From Clostridia bacterium (GTDB taxonomy: Bacteria; Bacillota; Clostridia; Saccharofermentanales; Saccharofermentanaceae), in the NCBI GenBank assembly GCA_016287245.1, contig JAEEWG010000012.1, positions 1 to 64,000 on the forward strand: 64,000 nt of DNA, written 5' to 3'. Numbering within the stretch: the stretch's first letter is position 1; each line of letters starts with the position of its first letter. A model generated the notes under the pieces. That model worked only from the letters and a program-made list of their open reading frames with translations. It searched no databases and was not told the DNA's origin. The position numbers were made by a program, and so were the translations under genes. Positions 55,192 to 64,000 of the stretch are shown here, one piece after another.

Positions 55192-55311
55192 TTATTCTTT
55201 TACCAGCGGAGTATCATCGCTGTCATCTGTGTCATAGCTCGTCATGATCACATCTTCCGCTTCAAAAAGGATGATCTCCAGTTCTAATTCACTATATTCT
55301 TCCTTACGCAT
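55192..55311 (-). CDS. 39-residue acidic peptide overlapping the BspA-like gene
   Basis: The ATG overlaps the end of the BspA-like gene (AATGCGTAA gives both), with GGAGG 6 bases upstream inside that gene. The peptide is very acidic (EEYSELELEIILFEAEDVI, then TDDSDDT). A terminator follows 26 bases later. Small acidic peptides with a similar ELEII-x-FEAEDVI core occur as short hypothetical proteins in Clostridia (from memory). Function unknown; a precursor-peptide role is only a possibility. Confidence 0.7.
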   Translation of the reverse strand: MRKEEYSELELEIILFEAEDVIMTSYDTDDSDDTPLVKE

Positions 55312-58300
55312 TGTTACTTCCTCCGTTTGCACCGTATTTCACCGTCTCATGGTAATAGTAGACCAGCGATCTGACCGTATCCTTCAGAAGATCCGTATAC
55401 TCAGAAGAATTGACCACGCTGTCACAGTAGTTCAGGATGCTGTACTGCACAAGGCCGGTATTCGTACCGCGGATCGCCTTGATCTGGAAGCTCTTGCCGA
55501 TATCTCTGGCGTTGATGTTCCTGACCACCACGACTTTATACTCGCCGTCCGTGATCGTCTCAATATCGCCATTTGCGCAGGAGAACGTCGTATCGTCTTC
55601 ACAGAGGAAGTAAAGCTTGAGTTCGGTCTCCGATCGAAGTGAAAGCTTTGCACCCACGAATGTCACACCCGGAACATAATCTAAAGCGACGATCTTCTCC
55701 GGCGCATTGATCGCAACATTTTCGATCTGGAAGAAATTCTTCCATTCGTAATCAAAACGTTCACGTGCAACGTTGAAATAATCCTGAGCACATGTACAGT
55801 AGCACATCAGAGCATCCACAAGGTTGGCCGCGCGCGCATACTCCGCATTCTCAAATCTGTGTGAATAGAGGAACTCGGCATACTGTCTAACGGAATAGGC
55901 AAATACCTTGCTGCCGTTTTCTCCGTCGATAATCTGTGCTTTGATCAGAGATGACGCATCCTTAGGAGAGACTTTGCACTTAAAGACGTGGCAGGTCTTT
56001 TCTCCTACCATATCTTTTCCGGCATCTTTTACATAGACTATTTGTTCGCGGGTACTATTTCCATACGGAACAGTAAACTTCACATATGCATCATCACTGA
56101 GATCCGTTCCGGAAAGATCCATGTAGAAGTTGACTCCGATATCCCCTTCCAGACTCAAAGTGTAACCATAAAGCACCGCTCCAAGATTCATGTTGACAGC
56201 TTGGTCAAGATCTCCGACAAAAGTAACATTTACATAGTCCTCGAAATTGTTGATGTATTTTTGGAGAAGTGAAGAAAGAACATGGCACTTTGTTGCTCTG
56301 TTTCTTAAGAACTCATAACTTCCATTTCCCGACCAGGAGAAGTGATCCGGATTCGCATAGCAGTAAATATCTGTAATAGCATCACAGTATTCAAAAGCAT
56401 CATAGATCGTCTTCATGCTTGCCGGGATCGTTAATGTCGTAAGGCTGACACAGGATTCAAATGCGCAGCTTCCAATCTCTGTGACACCTTCGCCAAGGAT
56501 CAGTTCCGAAAGATTTCTGCAATTAAAGAAAGCATATTTTTCTATAACTGTCGTACTTCCTTCAATCGTTACAGATCCCAGTTTTCCGCAGTCGTAGAAC
56601 GAGTAGCGCTCAATCCTAGTAATGTTTTCGGGAATATATATGGAAGTGATCCCGTCACAATCGTAAAATGCGTAAGGCCCAATTGAAGAAATGCTCTTCG
56701 GGATCGTTATTTGGGTGATTGCATCAAGATCAAGGAAAGCACTGTCTCCAATATATGTTACTCCTTCTCCAAGTGTGACATCAGAAAGCGCATAACAGTA
56801 TCTGAATGCAGCTGCTCCAATACTGCCACTTGGGATCGAGACGCTCTCGAGTTTAGAATCACTCAGGAAAGCCTGATTTCCAATCTCTTCCAGACTCTCC
56901 GGCAGGTTCATTTCCTTCAACTTAGGACATTGACTGAACGCTTCCGTACCAATGTACTTGAGCCCCGAACCAAATATGACTTCTTCGAGGATATCGCAAT
57001 CAGCAAATGCATAAAGATAGATGTACTCTACGCTATCCGGAATCGAAATGCTTTCCAGTGCGTCACAGTCACGGAATGCTTCGTTCCCGATACTCTCGAC
57101 CGTATTCGGTATCGAGACGTTCTTCAGGTTTTTGCAATAGTAGAAAGCGGAAGAATCAATACTCTCCACTCCATAAGGAATAACTATATCTGTGAGTTTT
57201 TGGCAACAAGAAAATGCGGCGTAGCCAATCTTTGTTACACTTGACGGGATCTCAACGCTGGTCAGATTACTGCAGTAGTGGAATGTTTCCGACAATATAC
57301 TGGTCACACCATCGGGTATCTTGATACTGGTCAGTTCATAACAAGATTGAAATGCATATGTTCCAATATATGTCACACTGTCCGGGATCTCAACCTCCGA
57401 AAGCATAGTACAATAATCGAAAACGCCATCGCCCAAATAAGTCACACCTTCGGGGATCGTTATGCTGGTAAGCGAGGTACATCCGGAGAATGCACGATCG
57501 TCAAATTTCGTTATTCCGTCGGGAACCGACACACTGGAAAGAGCCGTACAATACCCGAACGCGCCACAAGAGATCTCCGTCAAGCCGGAACCGAGCGTTA
57601 CATTTTCCAGTTGGTCACACCACGCAAACACCGAACTGCCCATCTTCGTGATATTATCCGGAATCACAATGGATGTTAATTCCGAACATCCGTAAAAGGC
57701 AGTGTCTCCCAAAGTCTCCACGCCATTCATGACAGGAAGATCAGCAAGGGCTGTACAGTAATAGAACGCATATCTGCCAATACTTTTCACGCTATCAGGA
57801 ATCGTTACTGAAGTGAGATACGGGAATCTGTAGAATGCATATGAAGTGATGGTGGTAATACCATCTTCCACCACGACGGATTCCGCCTGATTCTTATAGA
57901 TCGACCACGGAACGTAATACTCACTCGATTGCTCAGCCATAGGTCCGTTACCACTGAACGTCAGAGTTTTAGTGGTCTCATCATAAGACCATGTTGCATT
58001 TTCTCCACAACTTCCGGAAGTTCCGACCATTGAAATACGGATCGGCAAAACAACTTCCTGCGGTCCATCATCCTGGCCGTCGTTCAGCGTGATAAAAAGA
58101 TTATAAGTGGTCCCTGCTTCGAACTCCTTGAGGAAATGGAAATTGGGACTATTTGAATAACCGTAACTGTTATCGATATAACCTTGCCAGGTTTCATCAG
58201 GATCAAACTGGGAATATCCAAGCTGTGCCGCAGTAATAACATTACCGACCGACTGGATATCGTAGTATCCTGTAGTATTAGGAGTAAATGTGCACTTGGT

Positions 58301-58480
58301 ATAAGTCCTTCTGAATGGAACCGAGCACTCTCCCTCAGCGAGAGTGTAGACCTCTTCATCCGCAAGAACTTCTTTATCAGAAAACAAGCCGGAAAGACCG
58401 ACGACTGCAGACACCGAAACGGCAATCATTAAGACCGGCAAAATAAATGCCAATAAAAGTCTTGTTGACTTCCTACTCAC
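55304..58480 (-). CDS. BspA-type leucine-rich repeat surface protein
   Basis: About 1058 residues from a GTG start at 58480 (GGAGGTGG upstream; the frame to 58555 lacks a signal). An N-terminal signal or anchor helix (about 8-28) is followed by a small beta domain. Then come roughly twenty LRR_5 repeats of 23 residues (pattern VTIPDSVKSIGxYAFYxC, about residues 165-690). A C-terminal region of about 340 residues follows, with a globular domain and no LPxTG or dockerin. BspA-type proteins bind host or microbial surfaces. The repeats vary enough that the DNA is not strongly repetitive. Confidence 0.92.
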   Translation of the reverse strand: MSRKSTRLLLAFILPVLMIAVSVSAVVGLSGLFSDKEVLADEEVYTLAEGECSVPFRRTYTKCTFTPNTTGYYDIQSVGNVITAAQLGYSQFDPDETWQGYIDNSYGYSNSPNFHFLKEFEAGTTYNLFITLNDGQDDGPQEVVLPIRISMVGTSGSCGENATWSYDETTKTLTFSGNGPMAEQSSEYYVPWSIYKNQAESVVVEDGITTITSYAFYRFPYLTSVTIPDSVKSIGRYAFYYCTALADLPVMNGVETLGDTAFYGCSELTSIVIPDNITKMGSSVFAWCDQLENVTLGSGLTEISCGAFGYCTALSSVSVPDGITKFDDRAFSGCTSLTSITIPEGVTYLGDGVFDYCTMLSEVEIPDSVTYIGTYAFQSCYELTSIKIPDGVTSILSETFHYCSNLTSVEIPSSVTKIGYAAFSCCQKLTDIVIPYGVESIDSSAFYYCKNLKNVSIPNTVESIGNEAFRDCDALESISIPDSVEYIYLYAFADCDILEEVIFGSGLKYIGTEAFSQCPKLKEMNLPESLEEIGNQAFLSDSKLESVSIPSGSIGAAAFRYCYALSDVTLGEGVTYIGDSAFLDLDAITQITIPKSISSIGPYAFYDCDGITSIYIPENITRIERYSFYDCGKLGSVTIEGSTTVIEKYAFFNCRNLSELILGEGVTEIGSCAFESCVSLTTLTIPASMKTIYDAFEYCDAITDIYCYANPDHFSWSGNGSYEFLRNRATKCHVLSSLLQKYINNFEDYVNVTFVGDLDQAVNMNLGAVLYGYTLSLEGDIGVNFYMDLSGTDLSDDAYVKFTVPYGNSTREQIVYVKDAGKDMVGEKTCHVFKCKVSPKDASSLIKAQIIDGENGSKVFAYSVRQYAEFLYSHRFENAEYARAANLVDALMCYCTCAQDYFNVARERFDYEWKNFFQIENVAINAPEKIVALDYVPGVTFVGAKLSLRSETELKLYFLCEDDTTFSCANGDIETITDGEYKVVVVRNINARDIGKSFQIKAIRGTNTGLVQYSILNYCDSVVNSSEYTDLLKDTVRSLVYYYHETVKYGANGGSNNA

Positions 58481-58557
58481 AAAACCACCTCCATATATAT
58501 ATCCATCCCCTTCACAGTATAACATGCCAAAAAGGAATTTCCAGCAAAAAAGCAATG

Positions 58558-58583
58558 CCTGTCATGGTCATGACAGGAATTTT
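58558..58583 (+). terminator. Hairpin with T-run between divergent genes
   Basis: CCTGTCATG and CATGACAGG around a GT centre, followed by AATTTTTT. It sits between two divergent promoters, so it might be a leader attenuator and not an end-of-gene terminator. Confidence 0.5.
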
Positions 58584-58725
58584 TTATCTTGTTTCGCAAA
58601 TGTTTCGAAGATGCTGATATAATTGGTTCGATAGTTTTTTGAAAAGAGTGTGACGCTCGGCAGAAAAGAATTGATTAGCAGGGTGAAGAGAAAAAACTGA
58701 CGGATGAGTAAGGAGAGCATAAGCC

Positions 58726-59283
58726 ATGGATGACAGCTCTATCGTAGACCTTTTTCTCGATCGTGATGAAAGTGCGATCCGGCATACTTCCAGCAAGTAT
58801 GGCGCACGCCTGCGCTTTATTTCGTACGGGATCACTTCTTCCCATGAGACTTCCGAGGAGTGCGAGAACGACACGTACATGGAAGCCTGGAAGCGGATCC
58901 CTCCTCACGAGCCGAGGACCTATCTGATGCCTTTTCTGACGAGGATCGTTCGCGCCATCTCGCTCAACCGGTGCACGGCCGATAACCGTCTGAAGAGAAA
59001 GGCCTACATTTCTGAACTCACCTCGGAGATGCAGGAATGCCTCCCTTCTTCCGCTTCTGCGGAAAAAGAACTGGAAGGCAGCCTTCTCGCCGAGGCCATC
59101 AGCCGATTCCTTCACGAACAGACCGAAGAAAAGCAGACGATCTTCATGAGAAGATACTTCTACCTTGAAACCGCCGCCTCTTTAGCGAAAAGATACGGGT
59201 ACAAGGAGAGCAAAGTGAGGATGATGCTTATGCGTATGCGTCAGGATCTTTCAGAATACCTGACAAAGGAAGGGATACTATGA
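58726..59283 (+). CDS. ECF-type sigma factor, divergent
   Basis: 185 residues. The region 2 equivalent is around ETSEECENDTYMEAWKRIP and region 4 around TAASLAKRYGYKESKVRMMLMRMRQDLSEYL. Both are recognisable but divergent. AAGGAGAGC precedes the ATG. The stop overlaps the start of the membrane protein gene by ATGA, the usual sigma/anti-sigma coupling. Confidence 0.82.
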   Translation: MDDSSIVDLFLDRDESAIRHTSSKYGARLRFISYGITSSHETSEECENDTYMEAWKRIPPHEPRTYLMPFLTRIVRAISLNRCTADNRLKRKAYISELTSEMQECLPSSASAEKELEGSLLAEAISRFLHEQTEEKQTIFMRRYFYLETAASLAKRYGYKESKVRMMLMRMRQDLSEYLTKEGIL

Positions 59284-60167
59284 ACGGCAAAGATCTTCTC
59301 GACATCATGGAACTGGTAGATGACGATCTGATCGCAAAGGCAGAAGTGCTTCCCGAAGGATCTTCTGATCTCTCCGAACGCCCTGATACCAGCATAAAAC
59401 CTGTCCGTAACAATGTTACACGGAAAGTCGTTTTCAAAAGAATATGGACCGGTATCGGGATCGGAATTGCCGCGGCTACGATCGCCGTCATCGGATTCGC
59501 TTTATGGAAGACCGGCGGATTAGAGAACGAACCTGCCGGATCCACACGTCCGACCGGGGTCGAAGTCAGCACAGGAATGACCGGGGCTGAAGTCACCACT
59601 TTGCCGACGGAGACCGAGATCACTACACTTCCGACAGAATCCACGTGGGATTCCTCGGGCATCACAGAATTCACCGAGGCACCGGGAAAAGTTCTTTTCG
59701 CGCCGGATAAAAACGCATCGCTTCTTCCAATTGAAATAGAAGGTGCACTGCCCGGAGATGTCCTGCTGCCTGTTGCTCTCAAGGAAGAGATAGAAAAACC
59801 GGAGAATCAGGAGAAGTATTTCGCCGTGAGGATCATGGTATGCCACTTCCGCTGCGTCGATGAATATGTCGCCACTCATGAGTCTTCCGAGGATCTTTCC
59901 GAAGAGCGCATCATCGAGCTTTTCGACAAGGAGATCCGCGAAGAGATCGAAGAAGAGATGCACCGTCTGGAATCTGCCGGCATCTATCTGACGCGTGTTC
60001 CGAACTCTCCTTCCGACGAATTGGAAGATTACCATATTTATAACGGATTTACCGTCGAAGGCTATCTGACCGGAAAGGAACTTTCGGAATTTACCGGCGA
60101 TCCTTCTCGCGGATACCGCTTCTCCTGGCTCGTAGAAGGTGAAGAGACCATCAATCCGCCGGATTGA
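59280..60167 (+). CDS. Membrane anti-sigma factor candidate
   Basis: 295 residues: a short cytoplasmic N-terminus, one helix (about 58-80), a long Thr/Glu linker (about 85-140) and an acidic outer domain. There is no lipobox and no zinc motif. Translational coupling to the sigma gene is the main support. The outer domain family is not recognised. Confidence 0.7.
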   Translation: MNGKDLLDIMELVDDDLIAKAEVLPEGSSDLSERPDTSIKPVRNNVTRKVVFKRIWTGIGIGIAAATIAVIGFALWKTGGLENEPAGSTRPTGVEVSTGMTGAEVTTLPTETEITTLPTESTWDSSGITEFTEAPGKVLFAPDKNASLLPIEIEGALPGDVLLPVALKEEIEKPENQEKYFAVRIMVCHFRCVDEYVATHESSEDLSEERIIELFDKEIREEIEEEMHRLESAGIYLTRVPNSPSDELEDYHIYNGFTVEGYLTGKELSEFTGDPSRGYRFSWLVEGEETINPPD

Positions 60168-60267
60168 TCCAAAAGGTCCGAAAGGCCGTCTTCTCTTCCC
60201 CTTCCGTTTGAAAAAAACCTCCCTGTATGTTAAGTTGGAATCAGCTTAATATACGGAGGTCCGAAAC

Positions 60268-61197
60268 ATGTTCAAGTTTGGAATCTTTGCAAAAGTACTC
60301 GACGAAAACCGGAAATTCTTCATCAAAAACTGTATCCAGTCAGATACCCCGCGCATGGAAGCGACCGTCTTCCCGGAAGGACTTACGGTTCAGGAGAATA
60401 TCCCGTACGCCGAAGGAAAACCGCTTCCCGAACCGTTGGGAAAAGATGCGGCCGAAGAAGGCCAGAAGTTCTGTAATTCCGACCGTATCCTCGATCTATA
60501 TATCCCGCAGGGAGCTAAAAACGATGAGATCTTCCTCCTCATCCACGGCGGCGCATTCGTATATGGATGCAAAGAACTCGATAAGGAATTCGCCATGCAT
60601 CTGGCGCTGAAGTCGGGGATCACTGTGGCGAACATCAACTACAGACTCTTCCCGAGGACCGATCTTCAGGGACAGCTTCAGGATATCTTCTATGCGATCG
60701 GTTTTCTCTGTGAAAAGGGCTATAAGACATTCCATACGACCGGCGATTCGGCCGGCGGCTATCACTGCCTCATCACGGCGATCCTTCTTAATTCCGAAGA
60801 AGGAAGAAAAGAATGCGGGATCGAGTTCCCCTACCAGGCAACCTGCAAGAGCACAAGCCCGATCTGCGGCGATCACAAAGAAGACCCGAAGAAATTCGCA
60901 GGCTGCTATTTCGATCCGGACAAGAAGATGCCATCCTACATTTACGATCTCGGCGAAGCGGCGAAAAAGCTCGGCTGTCCTCCGACAGTACTCACCACAG
61001 GCGATCAGGATATGATGCTTCCGCAGAACGAAGAACTCAGAAAGAAGCTTCAGGATATCGGTATTCCGGTCGAATACTACTGTGCCGTCACCACGGAAGA
61101 AAACCGCCCGATGCATCACGTATATGCCATCGCGCATCCGACCTGGCCGGAAGGCATCAAGACCATCGATCTTACGATCGAAAATGCCAGGCGTTAA
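60268..61197 (+). CDS. Alpha/beta hydrolase (HSL-type esterase)
   Basis: 309 residues. HGGAF forms the oxyanion hole, GDSAGG carries the nucleophile serine, and TTGDQDMM and HHVYAI supply the Asp and His. This is the hormone-sensitive-lipase-like fold. No signal peptide, so a cytoplasmic esterase. CGGAGG precedes the ATG. It stands alone behind its own terminator. Confidence 0.88.
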   Translation: MFKFGIFAKVLDENRKFFIKNCIQSDTPRMEATVFPEGLTVQENIPYAEGKPLPEPLGKDAAEEGQKFCNSDRILDLYIPQGAKNDEIFLLIHGGAFVYGCKELDKEFAMHLALKSGITVANINYRLFPRTDLQGQLQDIFYAIGFLCEKGYKTFHTTGDSAGGYHCLITAILLNSEEGRKECGIEFPYQATCKSTSPICGDHKEDPKKFAGCYFDPDKKMPSYIYDLGEAAKKLGCPPTVLTTGDQDMMLPQNEELRKKLQDIGIPVEYYCAVTTEENRPMHHVYAIAHPTWPEGIKTIDLTIENARR

Positions 61198-61224
61198 AGT
61201 TCGATCCAAAACTGAAAGAACAAG

Positions 61225-61254
61225 AAAAGGCGCCCCGGAATCAGGGCGCCTTTT
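61225..61254 (+). terminator. Intrinsic terminator of the esterase gene
   Basis: An 11-bp stem (AAAAGGCGCCC with GGGCGCCTTTT). Confidence 0.9.
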
Positions 61255-61329
61255 CCACACTCAAAGAAGGTAATATGGAAAAACAACTGACTGGAGAATA
61301 CGATCTTCCATGATACTCTCATTCATTCT

Positions 61330-61788
61330 TCATGCCGGTATTACCGAACGGGTCGCGCGGGGAACAGCATATCCATAGTTCGGATCCTGCGGAACGGCAT
61401 ATCCATAGTTCGGATCCCGCGGAACGGCATATCCATAGTTCGGATCCCGCAGAACGGGGCTTCTTCTCGGAGCTGTTGCAGGAGCACTTCTACGAGCAGC
61501 AGAAAGAGCATTTGCGCGAGCAGGTGTAGAAGCATTTCCGCGTCGCATGCCCGCATTCTTCGATCCGTATGGATCCTGTCTTCTGGGAAGCTGTGCAGCC
61601 CGGTTCTGTGCACGACAGGCCTCATAACTTCTTACACGATTAGCTGCCTCTCTTCTTGCGCGAGAAGCAGCGGCGCTCCTGGCACAATTTCTTCTCTGTC
61701 TGCATCTTCCCGCCTCTTTTTTATTCATATCCCGAAATGCCATCTTAAGAAAAAACATTCCCGCTAAGAAAATCATCACACTCCACAT
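61330..61788 (-). CDS. Arg/Ala-rich single-span protein with C-terminal decapeptide repeats
   Basis: An N-terminal helix (MWSVMIFLAGMFFLKMAF) precedes a very basic, Cys-containing region. Then come three copies of (R/Q)DPNYGYAVP. The ATG at 61788 has GAGAGAGG nearby; the frame could extend to 61845 or 61926. The high Arg content and repeat make database assignment doubtful. Possibly a cell-wall or DNA-associated protein. Confidence 0.5.
   Translation of the reverse strand: MWSVMIFLAGMFFLKMAFRDMNKKEAGRCRQRRNCARSAAASRARREAANRVRSYEACRAQNRAAQLPRRQDPYGSKNAGMRRGNASTPARANALSAARRSAPATAPRRSPVLRDPNYGYAVPRDPNYGYAVPQDPNYGYAVPRATRSVIPA
61361..61450. repeat. Three tandem 30-bp repeats
   Basis: Units 61361-61390, 61391-61420 and 61421-61450 differ at only two positions (GGAACAGC/GGAACGGC and CTGC/CCGC). 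They encode the decapeptide repeat on the minus strand. Confidence 0.9.
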
Positions 61789-61861
61789 AAACTTAACCCT
61801 CTCTCTTCCTTTTCGCTGAAGCCTTTTCAGCTGTTTTTTCTTCATCGTGACTACATGGTAC

Positions 61862-61893
61862 AAAAAATGCTGTCCAATTAATTGGACAGCATT
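61862..61893 (-). terminator. Perfect 28-bp palindrome, terminator of the 61992 gene
   Basis: Bases 61866-61893 are a perfect palindrome centred on AATTAATT. On the minus strand a T6 run follows, about 100 bases after the 61992 stop. Confidence 0.75.
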
Positions 61894-61991
61894 AGAAGGG
61901 TCCGATTTAGTTTTACAAAACCGCAAACGCCTGTATTACAGCGCTTTTCGAGGATTACAAGACGAATCCTGTGCAGGATCCGGAGCAGAAC

Positions 61992-63101
61992 TCATGCCTT
62001 TTCTCCGCCCCACTCGACAAGAACAAATCCTTCTCTTTCTTCAAGGGACGGATTCATGGAAGAAAGATCCTGCTCTTCGATCTTCACATATTCATCAGAT
62101 GCATAGAAGAACATGTTCACGCGGATGACCGTATCCGGCAAAGGATCTACTTCCAGCTTCGCGGCATTCTCGTAAGCTTCGGTCTGAAAACAGATCACAT
62201 TATACGGATTTGATTCCATCTGCGGGAGCCAGTACATAATAAACGTATTCGCCTCCGTATCAGAAAGCCCCAGCTCGGAAAGTGCTTTTTCCAGGAAAGC
62301 GGCAGTGTCGGAACCCTTCACGCAGAAACCACGGGAAGTATCCGGATCCATGCGGGCATCTGCCTCCCAGAAGAGATACTCGTACTTTCGTCCGTTTGCA
62401 TCGGTAAGCGTACCGTCCGGGGAAGTCTTCACGGTCCAGCCGTCGCCATATACCGGATATGTGCAGGTCAGTTCACCGTCGATGTTAAGCTTCACGTTTA
62501 CTTCGCGGCCCTGCTCATCGTAAAGGTAAATGATCGGGGCGTAAATGCAGAGTTCCTCATAAGAAGAGTCGCGCTCCACATAGGATTCCGTCCGAATCAC
62601 CTGCCAGATCTTCACGCAGCCGAAAGCCCCCAGCGCTATCACAAACAGCATGGCAAAGCAGCTCACGACAAGTACTTTTGCATCACGAAGCTGGGAACTG
62701 CGGATAATGAAATATAGCGCAAGTCCGATCACGGCGAGTGTGGCGGCAACAGTCAGTATAAATCCCGCAATGACCGCCACGGATCGGAACGACAGATCAA
62801 ATACCTCTTTCGAGTAAAAACCGTCGGCTCTGTGGGTGATTTTTACCCGTCCGTCCCACTCGACCCGGTCTTCCGGGACTGGAGTCGGCGTCGCATTTTC
62901 AATTGCAACACCGATCTCATCCTCTATCTTTGGTTCGAGTTGGATGCCTGTCCAGTCAGCTTCCTTATAGGTAGGCTTCAGGTAGCAGCGGACAAGTTCG
63001 TTCTTTATTAAGAAAAAGAATATGAGGCATACTACCGTAATCACGATCACGGTGATAACTGCCTTGATATATTTTCCCTTATACTCTGTAATCGTTGCCA
63101 T
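61992..63101 (-). CDS. Membrane protein with C-terminal beta-rich domain
   Basis: 369 residues: helix at about 12-33, an outer loop, helices at about 108-132 and 141-165, then a C-terminal domain (about 185-365) beginning APIIYLYDEQGREVNVKLNIDGELTCTYP and ending FVLVEWGG. This C-terminal domain recurs in several clostridial membrane and secreted proteins (from memory), but its function is unknown. Confidence 0.75.
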   Translation of the reverse strand: MATITEYKGKYIKAVITVIVITVVCLIFFFLIKNELVRCYLKPTYKEADWTGIQLEPKIEDEIGVAIENATPTPVPEDRVEWDGRVKITHRADGFYSKEVFDLSFRSVAVIAGFILTVAATLAVIGLALYFIIRSSQLRDAKVLVVSCFAMLFVIALGAFGCVKIWQVIRTESYVERDSSYEELCIYAPIIYLYDEQGREVNVKLNIDGELTCTYPVYGDGWTVKTSPDGTLTDANGRKYEYLFWEADARMDPDTSRGFCVKGSDTAAFLEKALSELGLSDTEANTFIMYWLPQMESNPYNVICFQTEAYENAAKLEVDPLPDTVIRVNMFFYASDEYVKIEEQDLSSMNPSLEEREGFVLVEWGGEKA

Positions 63102-63226
63102 AAGTTTTTCCCCTGCCTCCGTTTATCTCGGACTTTACTTATCAGACAATTTCATCAGTTCTTTTGTTGCAAAAAGCGGCAGACCCGGTATCGGTCCTGC
63201 CGCCTGTGCTTACACTTTTTCCGACG

Positions 63227-63703
63227 TTATTTCCGGATGATTTCTACGACCTCACCGATATACATATCGTGTGGCGCGTCCTTGGAATAGAACTGTTCGG
63301 CGATCTCCGGAAGCATGTTCTTCGGGTCGAGCTGCTGCATAAAAAGCTTTCTGCAGACCATCGTCACTTCCGCTTCAGCAAAAGAAACGGAATCGCCGGC
63401 TTTTTCTGCGGTCAGGCCCGGAACGTGCATCTTATCGATCTCGCGGCCGGACTTACTGCCCAGAACGCCGAGGGTCTTCTTCATCTCCTCCGGATAAAAG
63501 CTCACGGTGAAGTAGTCGCTACCATCCATGAATTCATGGGTATAGCGCGACGAGCGGACATAGACGGTCGCCACCGGCTTTCCCCAGATGGTGCCAAGTC
63601 CGCCCCAGGAGATCGTCATGGTGTTGAACTTCTCCATATCCCCTGCGGTCAGAAGCGCCCACTGCTTATCGTATGTCTCGAAAATATCTGTCGTAAAGTT
63701 CAT
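63227..63703 (-). CDS. Flavin reductase-like FMN-binding protein
   Basis: 158 residues of the flavin reductase-like/HpaC fold: FNTMTISWGGLGTIWGKPVATVYVRSSRYTHEFM and FTVSFYPEEMKKTLGVLGSKSGRE are the FMN-binding segments. It probably transfers electrons to FMN or binds FMN in an anaerobic redox chain. GGAGGAAAT precedes the ATG. It lies just downstream of rubrerythrin. Confidence 0.88.
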   Translation of the reverse strand: MNFTTDIFETYDKQWALLTAGDMEKFNTMTISWGGLGTIWGKPVATVYVRSSRYTHEFMDGSDYFTVSFYPEEMKKTLGVLGSKSGREIDKMHVPGLTAEKAGDSVSFAEAEVTMVCRKLFMQQLDPKNMLPEIAEQFYSKDAPHDMYIGEVVEIIRK

Positions 63704-63735
63704 AATTTCCTCCGGAATCTACGTGATCCTTCTGA

Positions 63736-64000
63736 TCAGTAGTTCTCTGCGTTGATCTCAAAATAGGACTGCGGATGGTTGCATGTCGGGCAAACGTCCG
63801 GTGCCTTTGTGCCTACTACGATGTGACCGCAGTTTCTGCACTCCCACACCTTGACCTCGCTCTTTTCAAATACCTGAGCGGTCTCGATGTTGTTAAGAAG
63901 TGCACGATAGCGCTCCTCGTGGTGCTTTTCGATCGCGGCGACAAGACGGAACTTCTTGGCCAGATCGGAAAATCCTTCTTCTTCCGCGGTCTTGGCAAAG
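63736..64000 (-). CDS. Rubrerythrin, C-terminal part (5' end outside window)
   Basis: About 87 residues are visible. The end of the diiron four-helix domain contains [15 protein letters not shown] (Glu and His ligands). The rubredoxin-like domain has CRNCGH and [11 protein letters not shown], the two CxxC iron ligands. It reduces hydrogen peroxide in anaerobes. The gene continues past the window edge. Confidence 0.95.
   Translation of the reverse strand, partial: FAKTAEEEGFSDLAKKFRLVAAIEKHHEERYRALLNNIETAQVFEKSEVKVWECRNCGHIVVGTKAPDVCPTCNHPQSYFEINAENY

Noticed and set aside
61332-61529. Plus-strand ORF with HIHSSDPAER repeats
   Set aside because: It is the other reading of the same 30-bp repeats. 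The minus frame has a membrane helix and continues well beyond the repeats.

Overview
The window reads as chromosome from a strictly anaerobic member of the Clostridia (Bacillota). It is densely coded, with moderate GC, AGGAG-type ribosome binding sites and many TTG/GTG starts. It carries type III glutamine synthetase, rubrerythrin, BspA-type leucine-rich repeats, clostridial lipoproteins and ECF sigma operons. Species cannot be named from the sequence alone.

Layout. 1-6.5 kb (+): nitrogen and nucleotide genes, namely the glnN 3' end, an ammonium transporter fused to a PII domain, asnB and pyrG. Folded or attenuator-like RNA lies before amt and asnB. 6.5-9.4 kb (-): a HAD phosphatase, a ProC-like reductase and an amidase. 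9.6-11.9 kb (-): a three-gene unit of a tandem cystatin-like lipoprotein, an ECF sigma factor and a membrane anti-sigma candidate. 12.07-12.46 kb: seven regularly spaced short hairpins between genes. 12.5-17 kb (-): carA-carB behind a perfect-consensus promoter. 17-21.9 kb (-): a lipoprotein, a membrane protein, a GDSL hydrolase, a LanC-like protein and a GNAT.

The outstanding region is 21.97-42.9 kb (-), a sulfur-acquisition locus built round a nitrogenase-like enzyme system. In transcription order the main operon has cysK, nifB-like, nifX-like, nifH-like, a second cysteine-synthase paralogue, a nifE/D-like and nifN/K-like pair, a nifX-like gene with a Gly/Cys-rich insert, and a nifD-like and nifK-like pair. 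Next to it are a six-gene ABC operon (sulfonate/taurine-type SsuA-C-B, then DUF4418, an FtsX-type permease and an ATPase), a transsulfuration-enzyme/MalY/CysE/LysR operon and a second LysR gene. Three promoters (before the nif-like, ABC and transsulfuration operons) share one architecture: three half-sites at fixed spacing, then -35 and -10 boxes at identical distances. The nif-like operon also has a 27-codon leader peptide rich in Cys and Met codons, followed by mutually exclusive hairpins and a terminator, so it appears to sense cysteine or methionine by attenuation. My inference is a group-IV-type nitrogenase (methylthio-alkane-reductase-like or new) that releases sulfur from organic sulfur compounds for cysteine and methionine synthesis. 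It does not look like a dinitrogen-fixing system.

43-50.5 kb: GNAT, HD protein, iscU and nifS, a divergent IscR-like regulator with paired operators, a secreted serpin, a MIF/HAD pair, and queF-queT behind a terminator-bearing leader. 50.6-53.1 kb: tRNA-Val, then a lipoprotein and an ECF sigma factor fused to an extracytoplasmic domain. The two share that domain and near-identical promoters. 53.1-58.5 kb (-): a transporter with small membrane proteins, and a BspA-like protein translationally overlapped by a 39-residue acidic peptide. 58.7-61.2 kb (+): another sigma/anti-sigma pair and an esterase. 61.3-64 kb (-): an Arg-rich repeat protein, a membrane protein, a flavin reductase and a truncated rubrerythrin.
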